Part shown: positions 46,570-56,011 of the stretch, piece after piece | How the letters are laid out: each line of letters opens with the position of its first letter | Position numbering within the stretch: position 1 is the first letter of the stretch | Assembly: GCA_018388625.1 (NCBI GenBank) | Contig: CP074402.1 | Coordinates: 5,270,001 to 5,334,000 of the forward strand | Length of the DNA: 64,000 nt | DNA from: Nocardiopsis eucommiae | Lineage (GTDB): Bacteria; Actinomycetota; Actinomycetes; Streptosporangiales; Streptosporangiaceae | Reading direction: 5' to 3' | Position numbers and translations under genes: made by a program | The notes under the pieces: generated by a model | What the model saw: the letters and a program-made list of their open reading frames with translations, nothing else | What the model was told of the DNA's origin: nothing | Databases searched by the model: none

Positions 46570-47760
46570 TCAGAGGGTGGGGTCGATCCCGTGGCTGGGG
46601 AAGACGGCGGTTCGGGTGGCGTGGATGGCCCGGTCGACGGGGTCCCCCGGGTCGTAGCCGTGCTCGAAGGGGGTGAAGGAGACCCCTCTGCCGTCGGTCA
46701 TGTAGAGCGGGGCCAGCTCGCCGGTGCGCTGGCGCACGAAGTCGCGCCACCCCTGCGGGGTCTCGCTGTCCGGGTCGATGGGTGCGCCCGCCGCCTCGGC
46801 CAGCAGGTGGGTCCAGGCCCGGGGCACGACGTGCACGAGGCCGTAGCCGCCACCCCCGAACAGCAGCCAGCGGCCACCCGCCGTCTTGCGCGCCAGCTTG
46901 TGGAGCTCCTCGTAGGCCCGACGCTGCCCGTCCACGCTGAGCGTGAGGTTGGCGAGGGGGTCGAGCGCGTGGGTGTCGCAGCCCTGCTGGGTCACCAGGA
47001 TCTCGGGCTGGAACTCGTGCAGCAGGGGCGGCACCACGGCGTCGAAGGCGCGGTGCCAGCCGGTGTCGCCGGTCCCGGCGGGCAGGGGCACGTTGACGGC
47101 GTAGCCCTCCGCGTTCGGGCCGCCGGCCTCCGAGGCGTGCCCGGTGCCCGGGAACAGGGTCGCCGGCGACTCGTGGAGGCTGATCGTGAGGACCCGGGGG
47201 TCGTCGTAGAAGGCGTTCTGGACGCCGTCCCCGTGGTGGACGTCCACGTCGACGTAGGCGATGCGCTTGGCGCCCTGCTCCAGGAGCCAGGCGATGGCCA
47301 GCGCGGGGTCGTTGTAGACGCAGAACCCCCACGCGTTGCCGTGCATGGCGTGGTGGAGTCCGCCCGCGATGTTGGCGGCGTGCGCGCTCTCACCGGTCCA
47401 CACGGCCCTGGCCGCGGCCACCGAGGCGCCCGCGATCAGAGCGGAGGCCTCGTGCATGTGCGGGAACACGGGGTTGTCGGTGGTGCCGAGCATGTGGGTG
47501 TCGTCGGGCTCCAGGGTCCGCCCGGCCCGCTTGACCGCCTCGATGTAGGCGGGGTCGTGGACCAGGGAGAGGAGTTCGTCGGAGGCCGGTTCGACGTCCA
47601 GGAGGTCGACCCCGGCGCCGTCGAAGACGCCGAACTCGCGGCTGAGCGCCATGGTCAGCTCGACCCGGATCGGCGCCATCGGGTGCTGTGGCCCGAAGTC
47701 GTAGGTGGTGAGTCCGTCGTCCCATGCCACCCGAAGCGAGCAGGACGTGCGCCCTCCCAT
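46570..47760 (-). CDS. acuC: Acetoin utilisation protein AcuC (class I-like histone deacetylase fold)
   Basis: 396 residues, complete, from ATG 47760. The deacetylase core shows GLHHAMHGNAWGFCVYND (active-site His pair), YVDVDVHHGDGVQNAFYDD (zinc Asp and His) and VTQQGCDTHALDPLANL (zinc Asp). It ends in LLFGGGGYGLVHVVPRAWT. In Bacillus, AcuC deacetylates acetyl-CoA synthetase. No acetyltransferase acuA is adjacent here. It is cytoplasmic, Zn2+-dependent, and a single-gene unit. Confidence 0.93.
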   Translation of the reverse strand: MGGRTSCSLRVAWDDGLTTYDFGPQHPMAPIRVELTMALSREFGVFDGAGVDLLDVEPASDELLSLVHDPAYIEAVKRAGRTLEPDDTHMLGTTDNPVFPHMHEASALIAGASVAAARAVWTGESAHAANIAGGLHHAMHGNAWGFCVYNDPALAIAWLLEQGAKRIAYVDVDVHHGDGVQNAFYDDPRVLTISLHESPATLFPGTGHASEAGGPNAEGYAVNVPLPAGTGDTGWHRAFDAVVPPLLHEFQPEILVTQQGCDTHALDPLANLTLSVDGQRRAYEELHKLARKTAGGRWLLFGGGGYGLVHVVPRAWTHLLAEAAGAPIDPDSETPQGWRDFVRQRTGELAPLYMTDGRGVSFTPFEHGYDPGDPVDRAIHATRTAVFPSHGIDPTL

Positions 47761-47891
47761 GTGGTGACCCCCGTTTCAGGTGTGCGTGCTCCGAAGCACA
47801 CAGTACGCAAGGCCGGGTCCGGGCAGAACCCCGGGTCCGGTTCGGTTTCCGGGGCGTGCCGGGCGGGGAGCGCGCCACGGGAGACGGGAAC

Positions 47892-47919
47892 GGCCCCGGA
47901 GGGAGGTCCCTCCGGGGCC
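47892..47919 (-). terminator. Hairpin downstream of the large anchored protein gene
   Basis: A perfect 13-bp stem GGCCCCGGAGGGA and complement around GG lies 37 bp after the stop at 47956 on the minus strand. Confidence 0.75.
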
Positions 47920-47955
47920 GCGGGCCCATGACGGCGGTCCCGCCGCCGCGCGTGC

Positions 47956-49982
47956 CTAGCTGTTCTCCATCTTGTAGTAGCAGGACTTGTAGGTCTCGCC
48001 CGCCTTGAGCTTCTTGGTGCCGTGGAGGGGCTTGCCGAAGCCGGACTCGGTGGAGGTGATCATGAGGCGGTACTCGCCCGGGTCGAGCTCGACCTTCATG
48101 ACCTCGCCCTCGTCGAAGCAGGAGTTGCCGGTGGGGGGCGAGGAGTAGACCTCGCAGCCCTCGCAGGCCTCGGTGAACTCCTCGCCGTGGACCGCGTCCG
48201 GGCCCACGAACATGAAGTGCATCTCCTCCGGCGAGTTGTTGGTGAACTCGATGACGACCTTGTCGCCGTTGCCGGTGCTGTAGGGGCTCATGTCCTCGAT
48301 CGAGGACTCGCCGAAGATGGTCTTGAGGTCCATCTGCTGCTCGATGCGCCCGGCACCGATGTGCTTGGTGAGCTTCTCGACGTCGTCGGCCTCGTAGTCG
48401 GGGTAGCTGGCCTCCAGGAACTCGACGGTCGCGTCCGCGTCGTCGAGGTCACCGGAGTCCACCTGGGCCCAGCCGCAGTTGAGGGCGGCGTCGGGACGCT
48501 CCTCCTCGATGCGTTCCGCGATGTCGGGAGCGGCGTCCCAGGCGAGGTCGTCGAACATCCCGATCTGGTCGAAGGCCGAACACCAGTTCTCCGCCTGGTA
48601 GTCGCCGGTGGCCAGGTCGTACAGCTCGACCAGGGCGTCGGGCACCTGGGCGGCGGACGGGGTGTCGGCGAAGTCGTCCGCGATGAAGGCGTAGGTCTCC
48701 TGCGCCTTCCGGAAGGCCTCGCTGACCTCGTCGGTCACGGTTCCGCTGTAGGACTCGTCCGCGTCGGCGGCGAGCTGGGCCGCGTAGTCGAAGTGGATCT
48801 CCGCGATGCTGCCGTCGGTGTCCTCCCAACGGGCTCCGGCGTGCGCGAAGTAGTCGGTGTAGGACTCCAGCGCGTGGTCGTAGGCCTCGTTGGCGACGTC
48901 GGACTGCGCCCGGCTCAGGATCTCGCAGGCCTCGGCGCCCGCGCGGGCCCGGTTCATCAGGGACGGCGACATGGAGAGCTGGAAGCCGCCCTCCACCTGT
49001 TCGTAGGTGTCGATCGCGGTGTCGCAGTCACCCTTCGCGTGTTCGGCGTCCGCGACGCGGAGGCGCCACTCACCGGTCTGCCAGACACCGACCAGCGAGA
49101 GCGCCATGACCACGACGAGGCAGGCGGCCAGGACGACCGGCTTGCCCGTGGCCGTGGGCTCCTCTCCCCGGGCCATGAGACGGCGGTCGTGCCTGCGTCC
49201 CGCGAAAAGACCGTGCACGACGGTGACCAGGATCCAGCCCAGGAGGACCGGGACCCAGACGAGCAGGTCGTCAGCGGCGCCCATGAGGGCGGCCGTGACC
49301 AGCAGGCCCACGGTGACGGCCAGGTTGATCCCGAAGAACACCCAGCTGCGCAGGTGGAAGTAGCCCGCGCCGACACCGGACAGGTTGAGCAGCGCGACGC
49401 GCAGGCCCGTCCGGGACTTGAGGAGGCCGAGCGGGGGCAGGGGCGGCGGCGGGCCGCCGAAGTGACCCGCGGGCGGGCCGGGGGCATACCACCGGGAGGC
49501 ATACCGCCGGGCGGCATCCCACCCGGGGGCATGCCGCCGGGGGCGGACCTCCCGGCGGCGGGCCGAAGGGCGGGTTGCCACCGGAGGGGCGCCTCCCGGC
49601 GGCGGGCCGCCGAACTGGCCGGGCGGCGGGCCACCCGGACGGCCGGGGCCGTGCGGAGCACCGGGACCGGAGGGGGCGCCCGGACCGTTGGGGCCACCGG
49701 GGGCGCCGGGACCCCCGGGCGGCGGGCCACCGGGACCGTGGGGACCACCGGGGGCGGTCCACTCGGCGCCTGACCCATGGGCGGGGGCCTCCGGGCGGTG
49801 GGCCACCGGGTGGCGGCCCCACGGGCGGGGGCTGACCCCGGACGGGGTCGGGGCGCCGGGGCCGCTTCCCGGGGCGGGACCGCCGACGGGGGTCTGCGGG
49901 CCGCTCGGAGCGGGGGAGGCGTCGCGGATCCGGGCTGGCCCGGGAGGTTGGACGGGTCCGAAGGGGGTTGAGGGTGTGTCAT
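47956..49982 (-). CDS. Proline/glycine-rich membrane-anchored protein with large C-terminal domain
   Basis: About 675 residues if repaired, from ATG 49982 (MTHPQPPSDPSN). Residues up to about 200 form a Pro/Gly-rich cytoplasmic region including four GGMPP repeats. A DUF-like membrane pair follows (SWVFFGINLAVTVGLLVTAAL, LLVWVPVLLGWILVTVVHG), then a third helix (PVVLAACLVVVMALSLVG), then a roughly 400-residue outside domain. That domain has TPR-like helices (DCDTAIDTYEQVEGG; YDHALESYTDYFAHAG) and a final beta-rich region with a Cys pair (ACEGCEVYSSP). Breaks near G-run 49912-49916 and several between 49480 and 49620 leave the Pro/Gly region uncertain. Family not recognised. Confidence 0.65.
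49478..49548 (-). repeat. Tandem 15-bp repeats encoding GGMPP
   Basis: Four imperfect 15-bp units encode PPGGM repeats in the anchored protein. The surrounding G/C runs carry at least two frame breaks, so copy number in the true sequence may differ. Confidence 0.7.
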
Positions 49983-50145
49983 GGGGCCCCGGAATCAGTG
50001 AGGGGAAGACGTACGCAGTCGAAGAGGGAAGAGGGGACGAGCCCTCTTATCCCGACTTTATTCGTCAGGTAGGACGCAATGTCCGACGCCCGGCGACCAG
50101 AGCGACCAGGAAATCCACCTGTGATTTGGGTCACATACGGAACGA

Positions 50146-50940
50146 CTAGCTCTCCGACAGCGCCCTGCTGCGGTCCCGCGCCGCCTCGATCGCGTCCGTG
50201 AAGGCCGTGCGCACTCCGTGTCGCTCCAGCTCACGGAGAGCTGCCGCCGTGGTCCCTCCGGGTGACGTGACGGCCTCCCGCAGGACCACGGGGTGCTCCC
50301 CCGAACCGTCGAGCATGGCCGCGGCGCCGGTGATGGTCTGCCCCACGAGGCGCTCCGCCGTGACCCGGGGCATACCCATGGCCACACCGGCCTCGATCAT
50401 GGTCTCCGCGATGAAGTAGAAGTAGGCCGGTCCGCTGCCGGAGATGGCGGTGACCGTGTCCATGTGCTGTTCACCCACGCGCAGCACCTCGCCGACCGCG
50501 CCCAACAGCTCCTCGGCGCGGTCCAGGTGCCCGGCCCCCGCGTGGGCCCCTCCGGCGACGGCCGTCATGCCCCGGCCCATGAGCGCGGGGGTGTTGGGCA
50601 TCGCGCGGACCACCGGCACGCCCGGGTGCAGGTGGCTCTCCATCACGGCGGTGGTCAGCCCCGCCGCCACCGAGATGACCAGCTGCTCGCCCGACAGGTG
50701 TGGGGCGAGGTCGTCCAGCAGGGCCAGCATGTCCTGGGGCTTGAGGGCGAGCAGCAGGGTGTCCGCTCGCTTGGCGGCGTCCGCCGCCGGCACCGTCTCG
50801 ACCCCGTGGCGGGCGCGCAGCTCCGCCGCGTGCTCCTCGCGCGGCTCCGTGACGAGCACGTCCTCCGGGGCGTGGCCCTGGGCCAGCAGCCCGGCGAGCA
50901 GCGCCTCGCCCATCTTTCCTGCGCCGATGATCGCGATCAT
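50146..50940 (-). CDS. proC: Pyrroline-5-carboxylate reductase
   Basis: 264 residues, complete, from ATG 50940. The NADPH-binding Rossmann motif is MIAIIGAGKMGEALLAGLL at 1-19. VRAMPNTPALMGRGMTAV and the C-terminal family signature AVTSPGGTTAAALRELERHGVR are present. It reduces pyrroline-5-carboxylate to L-proline in the cytoplasm. It lies 100 bp downstream of the epimerase gene on the same strand. Confidence 0.96.
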   Translation of the reverse strand: MIAIIGAGKMGEALLAGLLAQGHAPEDVLVTEPREEHAAELRARHGVETVPAADAAKRADTLLLALKPQDMLALLDDLAPHLSGEQLVISVAAGLTTAVMESHLHPGVPVVRAMPNTPALMGRGMTAVAGGAHAGAGHLDRAEELLGAVGEVLRVGEQHMDTVTAISGSGPAYFYFIAETMIEAGVAMGMPRVTAERLVGQTITGAAAMLDGSGEHPVVLREAVTSPGGTTAAALRELERHGVRTAFTDAIEAARDRSRALSES

Positions 50941-51039
50941 TAGGGGTCCTCTCTGCGCGTTCCCTCCACGCTAGCGGCCCGGGGGCTCCCGCGTGGACCT
51001 CCCGTCCCACGGAGTGGACGCGGGGCCCGACCCCGCCGG

Positions 51040-51978
51040 TCAGCCCTGGTCGGGTGTGCCCTCGTCGTCGACCGCTCCCCCGGGGTCGACCGAGAAGCGC
51101 CGGGGCGGGGACTGGGGGCGTCCGCGCAGCAGCGCGATGCGCTCGCGACGGCCCAGTGTGGGCTCCGGCTCGGGCGGGCCCTGCGCGAAGTGCAGCCGGG
51201 TGAAGGCCAGCGCCTCGGCCAGCTCACGCAGGCGCGCCTCACGGTCCACCGCCTTGCGGGTGCTCACCTCCAGGACCAGCTGCCCCTCGTAGCCCGTGCC
51301 CGCGAGGTGTTCGAGCAGCTCCGCGACGGGCTGGCTGCCGCGCCCGGGGATCAGGTGCTCGTCCAGGTTCTGGCCGCCGAAACCGTCCGCCACGTGGACG
51401 TGGGAGAGCCGGTCGCCCAGGCGCCTGGCCATGTCCATCGCGTCGGACCCGGACATGGCGGTGTGGGAGAGATCGAGGGTGACGTCCGGGTAGTCCCGGT
51501 CGAGCGGGTTCCAGCTCGGCGCGTAGGGGACGACCTCGCGCTCGCGCACCCGGACCGGGTACATGTTCTCGACGGCGAAGACCACGTCGGTCTCCTCCTG
51601 CATGCGGGCGACGCCGTTCTCGAAGTCGCGGGCGTACTCGCGCTGCCAGCGGAAGGCCGGGTGCACCACGATCGTGGAGGCGCCCAGCGCCTCCGCCATC
51701 TCCTTGGAGCGCACGAGCTTGCCCCAGGGCTCACGCCCCCACACGCGCTGGGTCAGCACGAGGCAGGGGGAGTGGACCGCCGTCACGGGCATCTGGTGGT
51801 AGTCCGAGAGGCGCCGGAGGAGTTCGATGTCCTGGCTCGCCGGATCGGAGGACACGAGGACCTCCACGCCGTCGTACCCCAGCTTCGCGGCGATCTCGAA
51901 CGCGGCCGGGGTCTTCTCCGGGTAGACCGACGCCGACGAGAGGACCACGGGCGCGTCTGGGACCTGGATAGGGCTCAC
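51040..51978 (-). CDS. Sugar phosphate isomerase/epimerase-like TIM barrel
   Basis: 312 residues from GTG 51978. The xylose-isomerase-like AP endonuclease-2 fold (PF01261) is visible through GYDGVEVLVSSDPAS, IVVHPAFRWQ, VFAVENMYP, DVTLDLSHTAMSG, HVHVADGFGGQNLDEH and LVLEVSTRKA, where the Glu, Asp and His residues are the usual metal ligands. The substrate is unknown. It is upstream of proC on the same strand, an association also seen in other actinomycetes as far as I recall. Confidence 0.83.
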   Translation of the reverse strand: MSPIQVPDAPVVLSSASVYPEKTPAAFEIAAKLGYDGVEVLVSSDPASQDIELLRRLSDYHQMPVTAVHSPCLVLTQRVWGREPWGKLVRSKEMAEALGASTIVVHPAFRWQREYARDFENGVARMQEETDVVFAVENMYPVRVREREVVPYAPSWNPLDRDYPDVTLDLSHTAMSGSDAMDMARRLGDRLSHVHVADGFGGQNLDEHLIPGRGSQPVAELLEHLAGTGYEGQLVLEVSTRKAVDREARLRELAEALAFTRLHFAQGPPEPEPTLGRRERIALLRGRPQSPPRRFSVDPGGAVDDEGTPDQG

Positions 51979-52082
51979 GCGTTCCAGAGTATGCGCTCCA
52001 CGGCGGTCCGGGGCGGGCGGGCGCGTGAACACGGCGTGGCGGGGACCCCGCCGGGCGGCCGTGAGGGGCGGGGTCGGAGGGA

Positions 52083-52115
52083 ACGGCCGTCCCCCGGTGC
52101 TCGGGGAACGGCCGT
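52083..52115 (-). terminator. Hairpin downstream of the NlpC/P60 gene
   Basis: The repeated palindromic word ACGGCCGT at 52083-52090 and 52108-52115 pairs with inner CCCC/GGGG to form a stem, 46 bp after the NlpC/P60 stop. Confidence 0.65.
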
Positions 52116-52160
52116 CGGAGATCATCGGTGCGCACGTGGCGCGGTCTCGCGGGCGGCGGG

Positions 52161-52780
52161 TCAGAGCCGCACGGCACCGGCGAGGTCGTACTGGGTCACG
52201 TCCCGCTCGGCGATCTTCCCGCCGGAGCTCGGGGCGTCGATCATGCGGCCGCCGCCGAGGTAGATCGCGACGTGGTAGGCGTATCCGCCGCTGTCGGTCC
52301 AGTACAGGACGTCGCCGCGGCGCGCGTCGGAGTAGCTCACCCGGGTCCCGGAACCGACCTGGTCCTGGGCCACGCGGGGCAGGCTCACACCGGCCTGTTC
52401 GAAGGAGTGCTGCACCAGTCCGGAGCAGTCGAAGGAGTTCGGGCCGGTCCCGCCCCAGGCGTAGGGCTTGCCCTTCTGGGACTCGGCGGCGCTGATGACC
52501 TCCTCCACGTCGGTGGAGGCCAGGGACTGGTGGACGCGCTCACGGTCCTGGGAGTTCGCGGGGCCCCGTGACGGGGCCGTCGTGGCGTCGTCTCCCGGCT
52601 GGGCGGTCTGGGTCTGGGAGTGCGCCGGGGCTCCCCGGCGGCGAGGGTCGCGGCCGCGAGGGCGGCGACGAGGAGTGCGCGCCGAGATCGGCGGCACGTC
52701 CGGGCGGAAGCGGCCTGCCGCTCCGTGTTCGTGAGGGAACGACAGGCCCGCGTTGGCTCGTGGTGCCGAGGTTCTCGCAT
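52161..52780 (-). CDS. Secreted NlpC/P60 peptidoglycan endopeptidase, frame broken once
   Basis: About 206 residues after repair, from ATG 52780. A signal peptide with a basic start (RRSRRALLVAALAAATLAAG) leads to a Gln/Thr-rich linker. The NlpC/P60 domain follows with catalytic Cys in NSFDCSGLVQHSF, then RGDVLYWTDSGGYAYHVAIYLGGG (catalytic His). It cleaves peptide stems of peptidoglycan outside the cell. The frame breaks at C-run 52633-52636, and one base joins TLAAG to APAHSQTQTAQ. Confidence 0.85.
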
Positions 52781-52997
52781 GACGTGGTGCTCCTGCTCCG
52801 TCGGGGCAGCCCGCACCACTGTGACGCGGGTCTCCCTGCCGCCAACTCACCACCATTCGTCACACAGACACCGGGGAAAATCAGGCTCCGTGGTCCAATC
52901 CGCATCCAAGAACGGTAAAGACCACGTGACCTCGGCAGGCAAAGCGGTCATCGAACCATCAAACGACCGCCCGCCCACCGAGGTCAGCCACCGTCCG

Positions 52998-53927
52998 CTA
53001 CGGCTGCGGGACGTTCAGGGCGGACCGTACGAAGTCGGTCGTCGCCGCCATGCCGAGGTTGTTCGGGTGGATCGGCGCGCCGTCCTCGGGGATCAGGCCC
53101 TCGACCCAGCGGGTGCTCGAACCCTGACAGACGTCGTGACCGCGCTCGAAGGTGTCGACGAAGACCGCCCCCTGGGCCGTGGCCTCCTCCTGGAGCATCG
53201 CGTTGAGCTTGGTCTGCGCGGCGTCCAGGAACGGGACGTCACCCCGGGAGATCGGCGTACTCGGCCAGCAGCCTCCGCTCTCCGGAAGGATCTGGAGGTA
53301 GCCGACGCTGAGGACCGTGGCGTTCGGGCTGCGCTCCGCGATGTCCGCGTACACCCCCGAGACCTCGCCCCGCAGCCCCTCGATCCGCTGGTCGAGCTCG
53401 TCGCCGTAGTAGTCGGCGCACGGGCTGCCCAGAGGGTTGGTCAAACTGCGCTTCGCGCACTCCATGAGGACCTGGGAGAAGCCGAAGTCGTTGCCCGCGA
53501 TCCCCACCGTGACGAGGTCGGTCTCGGGCCGCAGCGCGTCCAGCTGCGGCGGGGTGTCGTCGAACTGGGCCTCGTAGAGGTGGCTCATGACCGCGCCGGA
53601 GCAGCTGACGTCGGTGAGCTCGGAGATGCCCAGCTCCTCCGCGAGGCGCTTGGGGTAGTTGACCGAGGACTGCATGCAGCCGAGGAGCGGCATGTTGGCC
53701 TGGGCCTGGACGAGGGGACCGGCGACGAAGGAGTCACCGATGGCCACGTAGTGCCCGAAGGCGGCCGACTCGGCCTCCTCCGCGGCGACGGGGGCGGTGG
53801 CCAGCGAGATCCCCATGGCCGCGATGGCCAGCGGGGCCGCGAGGCGGGCGAGGCGGCGCAGCCCGCCGGGGCGGCCACCGCCTCCGGGGGAACGGGGGAT
53901 CGCGGGGGTTCGGTTCGTACGGAACAC
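52998..53927 (-). CDS. Secreted SGNH/GDSL-family esterase
   Basis: 309 residues from GTG 53927. After an Arg/Gly-rich leader, a signal peptide (LAAPLAIAAMGISLATAPVAA) is followed by the catalytic SGNH blocks: YVAIGDSFVAGP (Ser), VSCSGAVMSHL (Gly), TVGIAGNDFGF (Asn) and PIHPNNLGM (His). Six Cys in the mature part fit the disulfide pattern of Streptomyces SGNH lipases. It probably hydrolyses extracellular lipids or esters. GDSFVAGP rather than GDSL is normal for the subgroup. Confidence 0.88.
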   Translation of the reverse strand: MFRTNRTPAIPRSPGGGGRPGGLRRLARLAAPLAIAAMGISLATAPVAAEEAESAAFGHYVAIGDSFVAGPLVQAQANMPLLGCMQSSVNYPKRLAEELGISELTDVSCSGAVMSHLYEAQFDDTPPQLDALRPETDLVTVGIAGNDFGFSQVLMECAKRSLTNPLGSPCADYYGDELDQRIEGLRGEVSGVYADIAERSPNATVLSVGYLQILPESGGCWPSTPISRGDVPFLDAAQTKLNAMLQEEATAQGAVFVDTFERGHDVCQGSSTRWVEGLIPEDGAPIHPNNLGMAATTDFVRSALNVPQP

Positions 53928-54015
53928 GAGGGGTTTCCTCTCTCCAAGGAGCGGGGGCACAGGAGTGTTCTGCCATGGGGCGAGGGTGACTCTCCCCACA
54001 CATTCTCTAACATGA

Positions 54016-54046
54016 CCTACCAAAACCTTGACCTAACCGGTAGGTA
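54016..54046. promoter_or_regulatory. ACCTA/TAGGT repeat cluster between the esterase and radA
   Basis: Three related half-sites (ACCTAC at 54016, ACCTAA at 54031, TAGGTA at 54041) include the 5-5-5 palindrome ACCTAACCGGTAGGT. They lie between two divergent genes and may be a shared operator. The regulator is unknown. Confidence 0.4.
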
Positions 54047-54115
54047 ACTTTCTTGTGTTGTCCGCGGACCCCGGTTCCCCCGGGCCTGTCCCCCACAGCC
54101 GTTAGCGTGGCGACC

Positions 54116-55517
54116 ATGGCAAAAGCAGCGAAGACGACGTTCCGGTGCGCCGAGTGCGGATGGACCACCCTCAAGTGGGTGGGACGCTGCGGCGAGTGCC
54201 AGGCCTGGGGCACCGTCGAGGAGGCCGGAGCCCCCGCTCCCATGGCGGTCGCGTCCGCCCCGGTGACCTCCCGGGCCCGCCCCATCACCGAGATCAGTGT
54301 GGAGAGCGCCGAGGCGGTGCCCACCGGGGTGGACGAGCTCGACCGGGTCCTGGGCGGCGGCGCGGTTCCCGGCGGCGTCGTGCTGCTCGCGGGCGAGCCC
54401 GGCGTGGGCAAGTCGACCCTCCTCCTGGAGGTCGCGGCCATGCGCGCCGCCAAGGCCCCCGTCCTCTACGTGACCGGCGAGGAGTCAGCCGGACAGGTCC
54501 GGCTCCGGGCCGAGCGCCTCGGGGCCCTGTCCGACCAGCTCTTCCTCGCCGCCGAGACCTCCGTGGCCACCCTGGCCAGCCACGTCGACGCGGTGGCGCC
54601 GCAGCTGCTGATCGTCGACTCGGTGCAGACCATGGTCTCCCCGAGGCCGCCGGAGTCCCCGGCGGCGTGACCCAGATCCGGCAGGTCACCGGCGCGCTCA
54701 TCCAGATCGCCAAGGAGCGCGGCATCGCCACCGTGCTGGTCGGCCACGTCACCAAGGACGGCTCGATCGCCGGTCCCCGTCTGCTGGAGCACCTGGTGGA
54801 CGTCGTCCTCCACTTCGAGGGCGAGCGCCACTCCCAGCTGCGTCTGCTCCGCGCGGTCAAGAACCGCTACGGGCCCACCGACGAGATCGGCGTCTTCGAG
54901 CTCACCGAGAAGGGCATCCACGGCCTGCCCGACCCCAGCGGGCTCTTCCTCACCGAGCGGACGGACCCGGTGCCGGGCACCTGCGTCACCGTCACCCTGG
55001 AGGGGCGGCGCCCCCTCATCACGGAGGTGCAGGCGCTGGTGGCGCCGACCCCCTGCCCGCGCCCAGGCGCGCGACCTCGGGCCTGGACACCTCACGGGTG
55101 AACATGATCCTCGCGGTGCTGGAGAAGCGCACCGGCATGAAGCTGGCCAACATGGACGTGTACGCCTCGACCGTGGGCGGGGTGAAGCTGGGCGAGCCCT
55201 CCGTGGACCTGGCCCTGGCCCTGGCCGCCGCGAGCTCGAACAACGACGTCGCCCTGCCGGGCGGTTTCATCGCGATCGGCGAGGTGGGTCTGGCCGGTGA
55301 CGTGCGCAGCGTGAACGGCGTGCGGCGCCGGGTCGCCGAGGCACAGCGCCTGGGCTTCACACAGGCGGTGGTGCCCAAGCACTTCGGCGACCCGGTCCAG
55401 GGCATCCGCGTGCACGAGGTGGAGGAGCTGAGCGAGGCCCTGTCCTGGGTGGAGCGGCGGGGCCGGCGCCGGGGCGCCCCCGTGGCTCCGCCGAGGACTA
55501 GCCAGCCCGGAGCCTAG
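54116..55517 (+). CDS. radA: DNA repair protein RadA, frame broken twice
   Basis: About 467 residues after repair. A zinc finger holds CAECGW and CGECQAWG (Cys11, 14, 25, 28). The RecA-like ATPase has Walker A GEPGVGKST (Lys99), and the RadA-specific KNRYGPTDEIGVFE follows. A Lon-like C-terminal domain (NMDVYASTVGGVKLGEPSVDLALALA) completes the family pattern. It processes recombination branches during repair. Breaks at C-runs 54639-54642 and 55049-55053 are each repaired by one base. The stop codon overlaps the stop of the convergent SSI gene. Confidence 0.95.
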
Positions 55518-55909
55518 AAGTCGAAGATCACGCCCTTGGCACTGGACAGCGCGCACGCGTTGCCGAAGGTCTCCTCGTAGTCCTCGGCGCCGCTGACGCG
55601 CACGGTGACCGGGCGGTACTCCATGGTGCAGGCACCCTCGGACGTGGCCCGCACGCTGGCGATGTCACCGTGCTCCGCGATGAGGTCGCAGGCCTCGGCG
55701 GCGCGGGGGTGCTCGCCACCGGCCGGGTCGCACTCCAGGCTGGCCTGGCGGGCCCAGCTCGTGGCGGTGTCGCCGCTCTTCTCGACGGCGCCGAAGACCT
55801 CCAGCGTGTACACGGTGCCGCGCTCGTCCGCGAGGGCGGGCGCGGTCGCCGTCACGGCGAAGGCGACAGCGGCGGCGGCACAGGTCAGGGCGGTGGCGAT
55901 GCGATTCAC
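55514..55909 (-). CDS. Subtilisin inhibitor-like (SSI) secreted protease inhibitor
   Basis: 131 residues with a signal peptide ending near APALA. Four cysteines (60, 74, 94, 109) form the two SSI disulfides. The binding loop reads CTMEY, placing Met96 at P1, as in SSI of Streptomyces. GGEHPRAAEACDLI, RPVTVRVSG and the C-terminal FGNACALSSAKGVIFDF are family features. It inhibits subtilisin-like serine proteases outside the cell. The stop overlaps that of radA, so the two share no space for a terminator. Confidence 0.92.
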   Translation of the reverse strand: MNRIATALTCAAAAVAFAVTATAPALADERGTVYTLEVFGAVEKSGDTATSWARQASLECDPAGGEHPRAAEACDLIAEHGDIASVRATSEGACTMEYRPVTVRVSGAEDYEETFGNACALSSAKGVIFDF

Positions 55910-56011
55910 TGGGAACTCCCGGGACGAGAACTAGGTTCGACACGAATAGTAGCCACACGGTGACGATAAGTTGTGTGTTTTGTGTGAACCCGTCCCGACC
56001 CGGGAGCGGAA

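Noticed and set aside
52781..52997. ydaO (c-di-AMP) riboswitch ahead of the NlpC/P60 gene
   Set aside because: Such genes often carry it, but I could not find the conserved GGGGGACCCA and GGGTGAATC elements in the right order.
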